Assembly (NCBI RefSeq): GCF_009765905.1
Contig: NZ_LMUO01000009.1
Location: 659,941-723,940 of the forward strand
From: Mucilaginibacter sp. L196
GTDB lineage: Bacteria > Bacteroidota > Bacteroidia > Sphingobacteriales > Sphingobacteriaceae
Direction of reading: 5' to 3'
Length of the DNA: 64,000 nucleotides
Under the pieces are notes generated by a model. That model saw nothing but the letters and a program-made list of their open reading frames with translations. It made no database searches and was not told the DNA's origin. Position 1 is the stretch's first letter. Each line of letters opens with the position of its first letter. Positions 9,509 to 17,641 of the stretch are shown in pieces. The position numbers and the translations under genes were made by a program.

Positions 9509-10702
9509 ATGTTAGCGTTTAACCACAACCTGCAAAAGCTTTTTAACATTGCCTGCAAAGATGAGCGATTAGGCATAGGCTTAATGTCGGGCACTTCGCT
9601 TGATGGGTTGGATATTGCTTTGTGCAGCTTTAGCGGCAACGGCCTCACAACTAAATTTAAGCTGGAGGATTTTGTAACGATACCTTATCCCGCTGATTTT
9701 AAAACAGATGTTCAGCAGGTGTTCGCCCAAAAAACGGTCGACCTGGAAAAAGTTGTTTTGCTGAATGAGTACATTGGTACTTACCATGCGGAATTAGTTT
9801 TGCAAGCCCTTGCCGAGTGGAATATCGAACCTGAAACTGTTGATTTTATAGCCAGCCATGGGCAAACTATCTATCACGCACCAAAAAGGCTGCATCAAAA
9901 AGTAGGTTACCCAAACGCTACCCTGCAAATTGGTGATGGCGACCATATAGCGGTGAAAACCGGGATATTAACCATTAGCGATTTCAGGCAAAAGCATATC
10001 GCGGCCGGTGGAGAGGGCGCACCATTAGCTTTATACGGCGATGTAATATTAGGTAACAAAACCGGCGAGGACAGAATATTACTGAACATTGGTGGTATTG
10101 CTAATTTAACCTACCTGCCTGCCGATGGCAATTACCAAAATATTTTATGTACCGATATTGGCCCGGGCAATACGCTGATTGATGCGGCCTGTCGCAAATA
10201 TTTTGATAAGCCTTATGATGAAGATTCGAAAATCGCTTACTCGGGTAACGTAAACAAGGCTCTCCTTGATGAATTGTTTAGTAATCCTTTCTTTAAAGAA
10301 TTATCACCTAAAACAACAGGGCCGGAATTGTTTAATCTGGATTTCGTGGCAGATGCGCAAAAGAGATCGGATACTTTAGCTATTAGTGCCGAAGATTTAA
10401 TAAGTACATTGAGTGCGCTTACGGCAATATCAATTGCTCAATTTATTGAAGCTAAGTTTAAGGTAGATGATCTGCAAGTTTTTCTTAGCGGGGGCGGTGC
10501 GCGGAATCCTTTTATCGCAGCGCAATTAAAAAAATATCTGCCGCATGCAGCCATTAAAAATACAGACGCTTTAGGGATTGACCCCGATGCAAAAGAAGCG
10601 ATCCTATTTGCCTTATTAGGTAATGAAGCTTTATGTGGCGAGCCTATGAAAATTGGCAATAACCCAGCGGTTTTAATGGGAAAATTTAGTTTCCCGGGCT
10701 GA
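9509..10702 (+). CDS. anmK: anhydro-N-acetylmuramic acid kinase
   Basis: A 397-residue cytoplasmic kinase that converts 1,6-anhydroMurNAc from peptidoglycan turnover into MurNAc 6-phosphate. The hallmark GLMSGTSLDG lies at residues 24-33. Further signatures are ASHGQTIYH, GEGAPLALYGD, LNIGGIANLTYLP, DIGPGNTLID and LSGGGARNPF, spanning the whole ASKHA-type fold. The roughly 23-residue N-terminal extension before GLMSGTS is usual in Bacteroidota. The gene diverges from the NagX-like gene. No MurQ etherase is seen in the window. Confidence 0.95.
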   Translation: MLAFNHNLQKLFNIACKDERLGIGLMSGTSLDGLDIALCSFSGNGLTTKFKLEDFVTIPYPADFKTDVQQVFAQKTVDLEKVVLLNEYIGTYHAELVLQALAEWNIEPETVDFIASHGQTIYHAPKRLHQKVGYPNATLQIGDGDHIAVKTGILTISDFRQKHIAAGGEGAPLALYGDVILGNKTGEDRILLNIGGIANLTYLPADGNYQNILCTDIGPGNTLIDAACRKYFDKPYDEDSKIAYSGNVNKALLDELFSNPFFKELSPKTTGPELFNLDFVADAQKRSDTLAISAEDLISTLSALTAISIAQFIEAKFKVDDLQVFLSGGGARNPFIAAQLKKYLPHAAIKNTDALGIDPDAKEAILFALLGNEALCGEPMKIGNNPAVLMGKFSFPG

Positions 10703-10747
10703 GGTCACTTTTACAATACAAAAGCTGAATGCATATAGTTTTCGTTC

Positions 10748-10755
10748 TATATTTG
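10748..10755 (+). promoter_or_regulatory. candidate Bacteroidota -7 element before the GH92 gene
   Basis: TATATTTG matches the Bacteroidota TAnnTTTG -7 consensus and lies 28 bases before the GH92 start codon. I see no convincing TTG at the -33 distance, so the call is tentative. Confidence 0.35.
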
Positions 10756-10783
10756 TGTTTTAACTGACACCCACCTCGCCCTG

Positions 10784-13078
10784 ATGAAAAAAACGCTGAC
10801 CGTACTTTTCGCCTGCGCTGCTTTAATGGCTAATGCGCAAAAAAAATCTGACAATAACTTAGTTCAATACGTAAAACCCATCATCGGTACGGAACGGATG
10901 GGGCATACTTTCCCGGGTGCAACTGTGCCTTTTGGGATGGTGCAGCTTAGTCCGGAGACGGATACGCCGAGTTATGATCTGAATGGCCATTATAATCCCG
11001 ATGTATATAAATACTGCGCGGGTTATCAGTATGAGGATAAAACCATTGTAGGCTTTAGTCATACCCACTTTAGTGGAACAGGCCACTCAGATCTGGGTGA
11101 TTTTTTAGTGATGCCAACTGTTGGCGAGCTGAAGTTAAATCCCGGTACGGCAGATAAGCCGGGTAGTGGTTACCGTTCGGCATACTCACATGCTAATGAG
11201 GTAAGCGAAGCCAACTATTACAAAGTGAAATTGGATGCCAGCGGTATTATTGCCGAAATGACGACCAGCGCAAGAGTTGGTTTTCATCAATACACCTTCC
11301 CGAAATCAGATAACGCGCATATTATTCTCGACCTGATGGCTGGTATCTATAACTATCCCGACAAAAACGTGTGGACGTATGTACGAATGGTTAACGATAG
11401 CACCATTGTAGGTTATCGCCAAACCAATGGCTGGGCACGTACCCGTACACTTTATTTCGCCATGACTTTTAATAAGCCCTTCATCCAAATGGGTTACAAA
11501 AACTTTTCGAAGCATGAAGTTTATGGAGGATTCTGGGGCAAGTTTAACCACGTGAAGAATTTTCCGGAAATAGCGGCAAGACAATTAAAACTTTGGTTCG
11601 ACTTTAAGACCGAGGAAGGCGAAAAGATCAAAATAAAAATGGCGCTATCGCCGGTTAGTATGGACGGCGCATTAAACAACATGCAAGTCGAGATACCGGG
11701 CTGGGATTTTGACAAAGTGAAGAATGACGGGCAGGCGCTATGGGAAAAAGAACTGCATAAAATTGTAATTAACGCGAGTTATGATGATAAGGTGAATTTT
11801 TATACCTCGATGTATCATGCCATGATCAATCCAACTGTTTATATGGATGAGGATGGTCAGTACAAAGGCCTCGACCAAAACATACATAAAGCGGATGGTT
11901 TTACCAATTACACTACTTTCAGTTTATGGGATACCCACCGTGCGCTGCACCCGCTGTTCAATATTATTGAACCTGACCGCAATGCGGATATGATAAAATC
12001 AATGCTGGCCCATTACGACCAAAGTCCGGAGCATATGTTGCCGGTTTGGAGCAATTCTGCTAATGAGAACTGGTGTATGAGTGGTTTCCACAGTGTATCG
12101 GTAATTGCTGATGCCGTGGTGAAAGGGAATGCGCCATTTGATGCCAACAAAGCGCTGGATGCCTGTATCGTTACTGCCACCCATCGTGATTACCAAAGCA
12201 CAGGATTGTTTATGGATATGGGGTACATCCCGGATGAAAAGGACGATAACTCGGTATCATCAACCTTAGAATATGCTTATGACGATTGGTGCATCGCCCA
12301 AATGGCTAAAAAGCTGAACCGCATGGATGTATATGATCGTTTTATCAAATATTCCGAAAATTGGAAGAATGTATTTGATCCACAATCGGGCTTTATGCAT
12401 CCAAAAGAGGCAGATGGCACCTGGAGAAAAACAAAATTCGATCCGTTTACCACAATAGGTATGGGTTTTATTGAAGGCAATGCCTGGAACTATACGCTGT
12501 ATGTACCACAAGATCCAAAAGGCCTGATAAAGGCGATGGGCGGAGATAAGCGTTTTATTATTTACGAAGACAGCTTGTTTAGTTATAACCTGCCGGATAA
12601 ATATTTTGCCGAAACAGAAGATATTACCAAAGACGGTATTATTGGCAATTATGTGCATGGTAATGAGCCATCGCACCACGATGCTTATTTATACGATTGG
12701 ACGAATGAGCCCTGGAAAACACAGGACAAAATACGTATGATACTGCCTAAAATGTATAAGCCAACCCCCGATGGCTTAGGTGGTAACGATGATACCGGCC
12801 AAATGAGCGCCTGGTATATATTCAGCGCGATGGGCTTTTACCCAGTTGCACCGGGATCGGATCAATATGCTATCGGCAGCCCGGCGGTTAATGGGGCTGT
12901 GATTAATTTAGAGGATGGCAAAACGTTTACCATCAACGTTAAAAACCAAAGCCCTAAAAATGTATATATCCAAAAGATTCTGTTAAATGGCAAGCCGTTG
13001 GATGGATATTTTATCTCCCATGCTGATATTATGAATGGCGGCGAGATCACATTCTTTATGGGAAGCAGGCATAAATAA
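10784..13078 (+). CDS. GH92 family exo-alpha-mannosidase
   Basis: A 764-residue exported enzyme with a signal peptide ending at MANAQ (residue 19). Family GH92 signatures run through the chain: GTERMGHTFPGATVPFGMVQ near residues 36-55 and FSHTHFSGTG. Later come GNEPSHHDAYLYDW and GGNDDTGQMSAWYIFSAMGF in the catalytic domain. GH92 enzymes are calcium-dependent exo-acting alpha-mannosidases, often used on N-glycans. Linkage specificity cannot be told from the sequence. The gene lies downstream of anmK, 81 bases away, with its own probable promoter. It may contribute mannose removal to the glycoprotein degradation encoded further right, but it is physically separate. Confidence 0.93.
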   Translation: MKKTLTVLFACAALMANAQKKSDNNLVQYVKPIIGTERMGHTFPGATVPFGMVQLSPETDTPSYDLNGHYNPDVYKYCAGYQYEDKTIVGFSHTHFSGTGHSDLGDFLVMPTVGELKLNPGTADKPGSGYRSAYSHANEVSEANYYKVKLDASGIIAEMTTSARVGFHQYTFPKSDNAHIILDLMAGIYNYPDKNVWTYVRMVNDSTIVGYRQTNGWARTRTLYFAMTFNKPFIQMGYKNFSKHEVYGGFWGKFNHVKNFPEIAARQLKLWFDFKTEEGEKIKIKMALSPVSMDGALNNMQVEIPGWDFDKVKNDGQALWEKELHKIVINASYDDKVNFYTSMYHAMINPTVYMDEDGQYKGLDQNIHKADGFTNYTTFSLWDTHRALHPLFNIIEPDRNADMIKSMLAHYDQSPEHMLPVWSNSANENWCMSGFHSVSVIADAVVKGNAPFDANKALDACIVTATHRDYQSTGLFMDMGYIPDEKDDNSVSSTLEYAYDDWCIAQMAKKLNRMDVYDRFIKYSENWKNVFDPQSGFMHPKEADGTWRKTKFDPFTTIGMGFIEGNAWNYTLYVPQDPKGLIKAMGGDKRFIIYEDSLFSYNLPDKYFAETEDITKDGIIGNYVHGNEPSHHDAYLYDWTNEPWKTQDKIRMILPKMYKPTPDGLGGNDDTGQMSAWYIFSAMGFYPVAPGSDQYAIGSPAVNGAVINLEDGKTFTINVKNQSPKNVYIQKILLNGKPLDGYFISHADIMNGGEITFFMGSRHK

Positions 13079-13084
13079 TTATTC

Positions 13085-13125
13085 AAAACCATACTATCAG
13101 ACAATAGTTTAAATAGTATGGTTTT
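13085..13125 (+). terminator. hairpin after GH92 that overlaps the DUF1810 start
   Basis: AAAACCATACTAT and ATAGTATGGTTTT are perfect 13-bp arms around a 15-base loop, and the 3' arm ends in a T run. It looks like the GH92 terminator. The 3' arm contains the ATG used by the next gene, so the hairpin would hide that start codon in any read-through transcript. Confidence 0.6.
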
Positions 13126-13546
13126 TGATAATAAGCTCGAAAGATTCTTAGATGCTCAAAAGGCAGATTATGCTATTGCGCTATCTGAGATAAAAAATGG
13201 CAGGAAACGCAGCCATTGGATGTGGTATATTTTTCCGCAGATATATGGTCTGGGTTTTAGCGAAACCTCGAAGTATTACGGAATAAAGGATATTGTAGAG
13301 GCTCACTCGTTTTTGAATCACCCTATTTTAGGCGATAGGTTGGTTGCTATTTGCAAGGCATTACTTGACCTGCGAGAAAGCGATGCTAATAAAATTTTTG
13401 GCAAACCTGATGACCGAAAGCTTAAATCATCCATGACACTTTTTGCGGCTTTATCTAAAACTAATCCTGTATTTCAATCAGTCTTGGATAAGTTTTTTGA
13501 CGGAGAAAAGGATAGGACTACATTACAGATGATTTCTGAAAATTAA
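13118..13546 (+). CDS. DUF1810 family protein
   Basis: A 142-residue protein matching the DUF1810 (COG5579) family along its whole length. It begins with LERFLDAQ and carries the core RSHWMWYIFPQ and GLGFSETSKYYGI, with the C-terminal helix KDRTTLQMI. The family is small and soluble, with no established biochemical function. The start ATG sits inside the 3' arm of the hairpin that follows GH92 and is in the same frame as the GH92 stop codon, 39 bases downstream. No alternative start gives a complete domain. Confidence 0.88.
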   Translation: MVFDNKLERFLDAQKADYAIALSEIKNGRKRSHWMWYIFPQIYGLGFSETSKYYGIKDIVEAHSFLNHPILGDRLVAICKALLDLRESDANKIFGKPDDRKLKSSMTLFAALSKTNPVFQSVLDKFFDGEKDRTTLQMISEN

Positions 13547-13589
13547 TCCTTCTTGATAAATTATTACATTTATCGTTTAACAATCTTTT

Positions 13590-14483
13590 ATGCTCGACTT
13601 TCGCTTGCAGGTATTTTATACGGTTGCCAAAAGGCTTAATTTCACTAAGGCCTCTGCCGAGCTTTATATTAGCCAGCCTGCCGTAACCAAGCATATTAAG
13701 GAACTGGAAGCGCAGTTTAAGGTTTCGTTATTTGAGCGTAGTGGTAACAAGCGGATACTGTTAACCCCAGCCGGCGAAATGCTGCTGCAATATGCAGAAC
13801 GGTTATTGGAAATTTACCGCGAGCTGGATTATGATATGAATCTGCTGGTTAAGCAGCACAGCGGTGTTTTGCGCATTGGCGCCAGTACAACGGTGGCGCA
13901 ATATATTATACCGCCGATTTTGGCGCAGTTTCATAAAAAATTTAAGGATATAAAGGTATTGCTGATCACCGGGAATACGGAGGAGATTGAGCTGGCTTTA
14001 TTAAATAAAGAGATTGAATTTGGTATTATTGAAGGTATATCTCGTAACCCGCAAATTAGGTACGAGGAATATTTAAATGATGAGTTGGTGTTGGTTAGTG
14101 CTCTTAATAATCCAATTATTAAGAAGGATGTTATTAAACCAGAAGAGCTGCCAAATTATCCATTGTTATTACGCGAGCCCGGATCGGGTACGCTTGATGT
14201 GATAGCTCATGCACTAAAGCCCCACAATTTAAAACTATCCGACCTTCAGATTGAAATGCAGTTGGGTGGTACTGAAAGTATAAAATCATATTTATTGCAT
14301 AGCAATTGTCTCGCATTTTTATCCATCCACTCCATATTAAAGGAATTAAAGAATAACGAATGCCGTATAATTGATGTAAAAGGCCTTACTATTGAACGTC
14401 CTTTTAACTTTATACAGCATTATGGGCAACCTTCATCATTAACTGAATTATTTATTCGTTTTGCCAGGAGTTATAAATTGTAA
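13590..14483 (+). CDS. LysR family transcriptional regulator
   Basis: A 297-residue regulator. The N-terminal winged helix-turn-helix covers residues 1-60, with NFTKASAELYISQPAVTKHI as the recognition region. A LysR substrate-binding domain from about residue 90 follows (GVLRIGASTTVAQYIIPPIL). The sequence is of the CysL/CbbR-like type. LysR proteins usually control a neighbouring gene; the nearest candidate is the urea-transporter gene downstream on the same strand, but a dispersed repeat separates them. The effector is unknown. Confidence 0.9.
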   Translation: MLDFRLQVFYTVAKRLNFTKASAELYISQPAVTKHIKELEAQFKVSLFERSGNKRILLTPAGEMLLQYAERLLEIYRELDYDMNLLVKQHSGVLRIGASTTVAQYIIPPILAQFHKKFKDIKVLLITGNTEEIELALLNKEIEFGIIEGISRNPQIRYEEYLNDELVLVSALNNPIIKKDVIKPEELPNYPLLLREPGSGTLDVIAHALKPHNLKLSDLQIEMQLGGTESIKSYLLHSNCLAFLSIHSILKELKNNECRIIDVKGLTIERPFNFIQHYGQPSSLTELFIRFARSYKL

Positions 14484-14494
14484 AAATTTACTTA

Positions 14495-14640
14495 AAAGTT
14501 GTTTGAAAATGATAAAGCCATCGTCAATTGCGAGCGAAGGGCGAAATTGTCTGAACTCAAATTTTTTGAAATTTGTTGAACTTTTAGAATTCGGGAAATT
14601 CTTTAATTCAATAAATTCAGGTTCAGACAATTGACGTTTC
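14495..14640. repeat. composite extragenic palindromic repeat
   Basis: The 5' part, starting near 14497 (AAGTTGTTTGAAAATGATAAAG), parallels the outer flank of the repeat near 28085-28130 read on the other strand. It is followed by a diverged CGTCAATTGCGAG. The 3' part has inverted arms ATTGTCTGAAC (14546-14556) and GTTCAGACAAT (14621-14631). It looks like one repeat type nested in another, between lysR and the urea-transporter gene. A short reading frame on the minus strand here is explained by the repeat and is not called as a gene. Confidence 0.65.
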
Positions 14641-14702
14641 ATTTTATATTTACTCCTAAATCGTGAAAAATTCTTACATTCTCCTCATCTTTATTGTTAC
14701 CA

Positions 14703-15584
14703 ATGACTAAACAAAAGCAAAACTTTTTAGGTATAGTAAGCCCTTTCTTGAAAGGTATTGGGCAAATTATGTTGCAGAACAGTACATGGACGGGTCTGTT
14801 TTTTCTTGCCGGAATAAGCTGTGGTTCATTAATGATGGGGCTTGGCGCAGCAATAGCTGTAATTACAGGAACCCTTACTGCAAGGCTATTAAAATATGAC
14901 GAAGATGAAATCAATAGCGGGCTTTATGGCTTCAGTCCAACGCTGGTGGGTGTTGCTATGATTTGTTTTTTTCAACCATCTATTATAGTCTGGATCACTA
15001 TTCTTATTGGCTCAGCCCTGGCAACTATTATACAGCATTTATTTATTGTAAAAAAAGTCCCCGCTTATACTTTTCCGTTCATCCTGGTTACCTGGTTGCT
15101 ATTATGTGTTTTCCACTATTTCCCGGCTTTAATACAGTTGCAACCTGCGTCCCCCGCTACTTATGCAAATAATTATCTTGCATTATTTTCCCGTGGTTTC
15201 GGGCAGGTTAACTTTCAAGATAACATTTGGGCCGGAATACTTTTTATGATTGGGGTTTTTATTAGCTGCCCAATTGCCGCGATTTATGCTATTGTTGGCA
15301 CTGCATTAAGCGCTATGCTGGCCTACCAATTAAAAGTACCTATGCATGATATTTATCTAGGCTTACTGAGTTATAACGCGGTGATTTGTTCCATTACCTT
15401 TGCGGGTAATAAGGCAGAGGATGTTTTAATGACATTAATGTCGGTTGTATTGTCCGTACTGATCACAATCCAAATGAGGCATCTGAACTTGCCTGTGCTA
15501 ACATTCCCGTTTGTGTTGGCTACCTGGCTCACTATCGTTATAAAAATGGTAAAACAAACAGTTCAATTAAAATTGAAGCAATAA
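14703..15584 (+). CDS. urea transporter family protein
   Basis: A 293-residue membrane protein of the UT/SLC14 family (pfam03253), with about ten hydrophobic segments. Paired family signatures appear in both halves: NSGLYGFSPTLVGVA and IYLGLLSYNAVICSI, and YTFPFILVTWL and LTFPFVLATWL. The internal duplication is typical of the urea channel fold. I use the ATG at 14703 rather than an in-frame TTG nine bases earlier. No urease genes are in the window, so the transported molecule could be urea or a similar small amide. It is followed closely by pirin and osmC genes. Confidence 0.85.
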   Translation: MTKQKQNFLGIVSPFLKGIGQIMLQNSTWTGLFFLAGISCGSLMMGLGAAIAVITGTLTARLLKYDEDEINSGLYGFSPTLVGVAMICFFQPSIIVWITILIGSALATIIQHLFIVKKVPAYTFPFILVTWLLLCVFHYFPALIQLQPASPATYANNYLALFSRGFGQVNFQDNIWAGILFMIGVFISCPIAAIYAIVGTALSAMLAYQLKVPMHDIYLGLLSYNAVICSITFAGNKAEDVLMTLMSVVLSVLITIQMRHLNLPVLTFPFVLATWLTIVIKMVKQTVQLKLKQ

Positions 15585-15596
15585 ACAATTACGGTT

Positions 15597-16481
15597 ATGT
15601 CAAATATCAATCTCATCATTGAAGAAAGAGCAGCCAGTATTGGTAATTTTATGGTTGGCCGCCTACTGCCATTCCGGGAAAAAAGAATGGTTGGCCCTTT
15701 TATTTTTATTGACCACATGGGGCCGGTAAAACTAATAGAGCGACAAAGCTTTGATGTGCTGCCGCATCCGCACATCGGCCTTTCTACACTTACCTTTTTA
15801 TTCGAAGGCAGCATAATGCACAGGGATACATTAGGGAATGTTGTTGAAATAAAACCTGGGGCTGTAAACTGGATGACAGCGGGTAAGGGAATAGTACATT
15901 CTGAACGGATACCAGAATATATACATCATGCAGATCAGATAATGCATGGTTTGCAGATATGGGTTGCACTGCCAAAGGAACTGGAACAAATGGCACCTGA
16001 GTTTTTTCATATTGATGGAGCGGAGCTGCCGGCATGGGCATCCGGTGATCTGCAATTTAAGCTGATAGCAGGCGAAGCATTTGGCCATAAATCACCCGTT
16101 CCGGTTTATAGCAAGCTGTTTATGGTTGAGATTAAAAGCAAAACCAAACAAACGGTTAATATTGGCTATGAGCTATATGGAGAAGTAGGATTGTACATAC
16201 TCCAGGGCAATATTGAAAGTGAAGGAAATATTTATCACCCCAAACAATTATTAGTAGCTAAGGAAAGCGCCCTGTGCGAGTTTACTATAGCCGCCGACAG
16301 CACCATTTACCTGTTTGGCGGCGAGCCCTTTGCCGAGGAACGCTTTATTGACTGGAATTTTGTTGCTACCGATAAGGAGCTGATCAACGCCGCTAAACAA
16401 AAATGGATAGCACAAACGTTTGATAAAATAAAAGGAGATGAAACAGAATTTGTACCTTATCCAATATTTAACAAAAAATAA
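15597..16481 (+). CDS. pirin family protein
   Basis: A 294-residue bicupin protein. The N-terminal cupin carries the pirin metal ligands: the two histidines of PHPHIG and the His and Glu of GIVHSE, with HRDTLGNVVEIKPGAVNWMTAGKG motifs between them. It also has the C-terminal pirin domain. Bacterial pirins bind iron, and some have quercetinase activity or act as redox-linked regulators. Which applies here is not shown by the sequence. The gene lies 12 bases after the urea-transporter gene and 2 bases before osmC, so it is probably cotranscribed. Confidence 0.93.
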   Translation: MSNINLIIEERAASIGNFMVGRLLPFREKRMVGPFIFIDHMGPVKLIERQSFDVLPHPHIGLSTLTFLFEGSIMHRDTLGNVVEIKPGAVNWMTAGKGIVHSERIPEYIHHADQIMHGLQIWVALPKELEQMAPEFFHIDGAELPAWASGDLQFKLIAGEAFGHKSPVPVYSKLFMVEIKSKTKQTVNIGYELYGEVGLYILQGNIESEGNIYHPKQLLVAKESALCEFTIAADSTIYLFGGEPFAEERFIDWNFVATDKELINAAKQKWIAQTFDKIKGDETEFVPYPIFNKK

Positions 16482-16483
16482 TC

Positions 16484-16873
16484 ATGGCAGCAATTAAAGC
16501 AAGTATCGGCACAGAACTTTACAAGATTGAGATTGAATCACCAACAGGCAATGTGGTTATCGCTGATGAACCGGTTGCAAAAGGCGGACAGGACAAAGGC
16601 TTTTCGCCTAAAGAATTGCTGGCATCGGCCCTCGGTGCATGCACCTGTGCTACAGTGCGCATGTATGCCGATCGCAAAGCCTGGGATCTGGAAAAAGTAG
16701 AAGCATCAGTTGAGCTTATCGACGAAGAAGGGCAAACTAAATTAATCAGGAAACTGCAGATTACAGGCAATCTTCACGAGGAACAACGTACCCGGTTATT
16801 AGCCGTTGCTAATGCCTGCCCTATTCATAAAATATTAACCCATCCTATTGTTATTGAAACGGTATTGGTGTAA
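16484..16873 (+). CDS. OsmC family peroxidase-like protein
   Basis: A 129-residue OsmC/Ohr-superfamily protein. The two family cysteines are visible in LGACTCATVRMYA and ANACPIHKIL. OsmC-type proteins reduce organic hydroperoxides with thiol cofactors. The sequence starts two bases after the pirin stop, so the two are almost certainly one transcription unit and may share an oxidative-stress role. Confidence 0.9.
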   Translation: MAAIKASIGTELYKIEIESPTGNVVIADEPVAKGGQDKGFSPKELLASALGACTCATVRMYADRKAWDLEKVEASVELIDEEGQTKLIRKLQITGNLHEEQRTRLLAVANACPIHKILTHPIVIETVLV

Positions 16874-16930
16874 GCCTCTGTTTTTAAAAAATGAAGTCAT
16901 CATATTCAATTAGCCACTTATAGATTTTAG

Positions 16931-17566
16931 ATGGATAAATTACATTGGCTCTACGATTTGCTTGATTTGGCGGGGACTTTTGCTTTTGCCATAAGCGGCG
17001 CGGTGGCGGCAAAACAAAGAGGCCTGGATCTTTTCGGGATTTGCGCTATTGCATTTACAGTAGCCTGTGGCGGCGGCATTATTCGTGATGTGTGTATCGG
17101 GGCCATCCCACCAGCGGGCTTAGCTAACTGGCATTATTTGGCTGTCGCGATTTTAGCTACCGGAATGACCATTGGTTTATACCCTTTTGTACAACGGGTT
17201 AACCATCCGGTGCTGTTTTTTGATGCATTGGGCCTGTCGTTATTTGCTGTTACTGGCGCGCAAAAAGCGCTTGCTTATGGTCATAACGGGGAGGTTGCCG
17301 TTCTTCTGGGTATCACTACAGCAGTTGGCGGCGGCGTATTGCGCGATATTTTGCTTAATCGCATTCCCGTTATATTGGCAAAAGAAATTTATGCATCAGC
17401 AGCCCTTGTTGGGGCTTTAATTGTGGTTTTAGGGGATTATTTAAAATGGCTAACAGCCGACTGGGTTTCCATCGTTGCTTTAATTACATGTTTCGCATTA
17501 CGTTTGCTGGCGCTCCGCTATCATTGGAACCTGCCTGTTTATGCAGATGAAAAAACATCAGATTAA
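16931..17566 (+). CDS. trimeric intracellular cation channel family protein (UPF0126/YadS-like)
   Basis: A 211-residue inner-membrane protein with seven hydrophobic segments and an internal repeat. Each half has the TRIC/UPF0126 glycine-rich signature: VACGGGIIRDV and TAVGGGVLRDIL. Bacterial TRIC proteins form trimeric potassium-permeable channels; some relatives have been linked to glycine transport. It may be the last gene of the urea-transporter, pirin, osmC run, after a 57-base gap. The physiological ion or solute is not evident. Confidence 0.88.
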   Translation: MDKLHWLYDLLDLAGTFAFAISGAVAAKQRGLDLFGICAIAFTVACGGGIIRDVCIGAIPPAGLANWHYLAVAILATGMTIGLYPFVQRVNHPVLFFDALGLSLFAVTGAQKALAYGHNGEVAVLLGITTAVGGGVLRDILLNRIPVILAKEIYASAALVGALIVVLGDYLKWLTADWVSIVALITCFALRLLALRYHWNLPVYADEKTSD

Positions 17567-17641
17567 TAAAAATAGATTTGCTATTCTGTTATCTCATTAG
17601 ATGCTTATTCTAAAAAATAAAATTTGCCCAACTGGAAATTA

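Noticed and set aside
14448-14642. 64-codon minus-strand open frame between lysR and the urea-transporter gene
   Set aside because: It is made almost entirely of the dispersed palindromic repeat; such frames recur because the repeat recurs.
16417-16428. Further CAAACGTTTG copy within the pirin gene
   Set aside because: It is inside a coding region away from any glycan gene and most likely a chance match.
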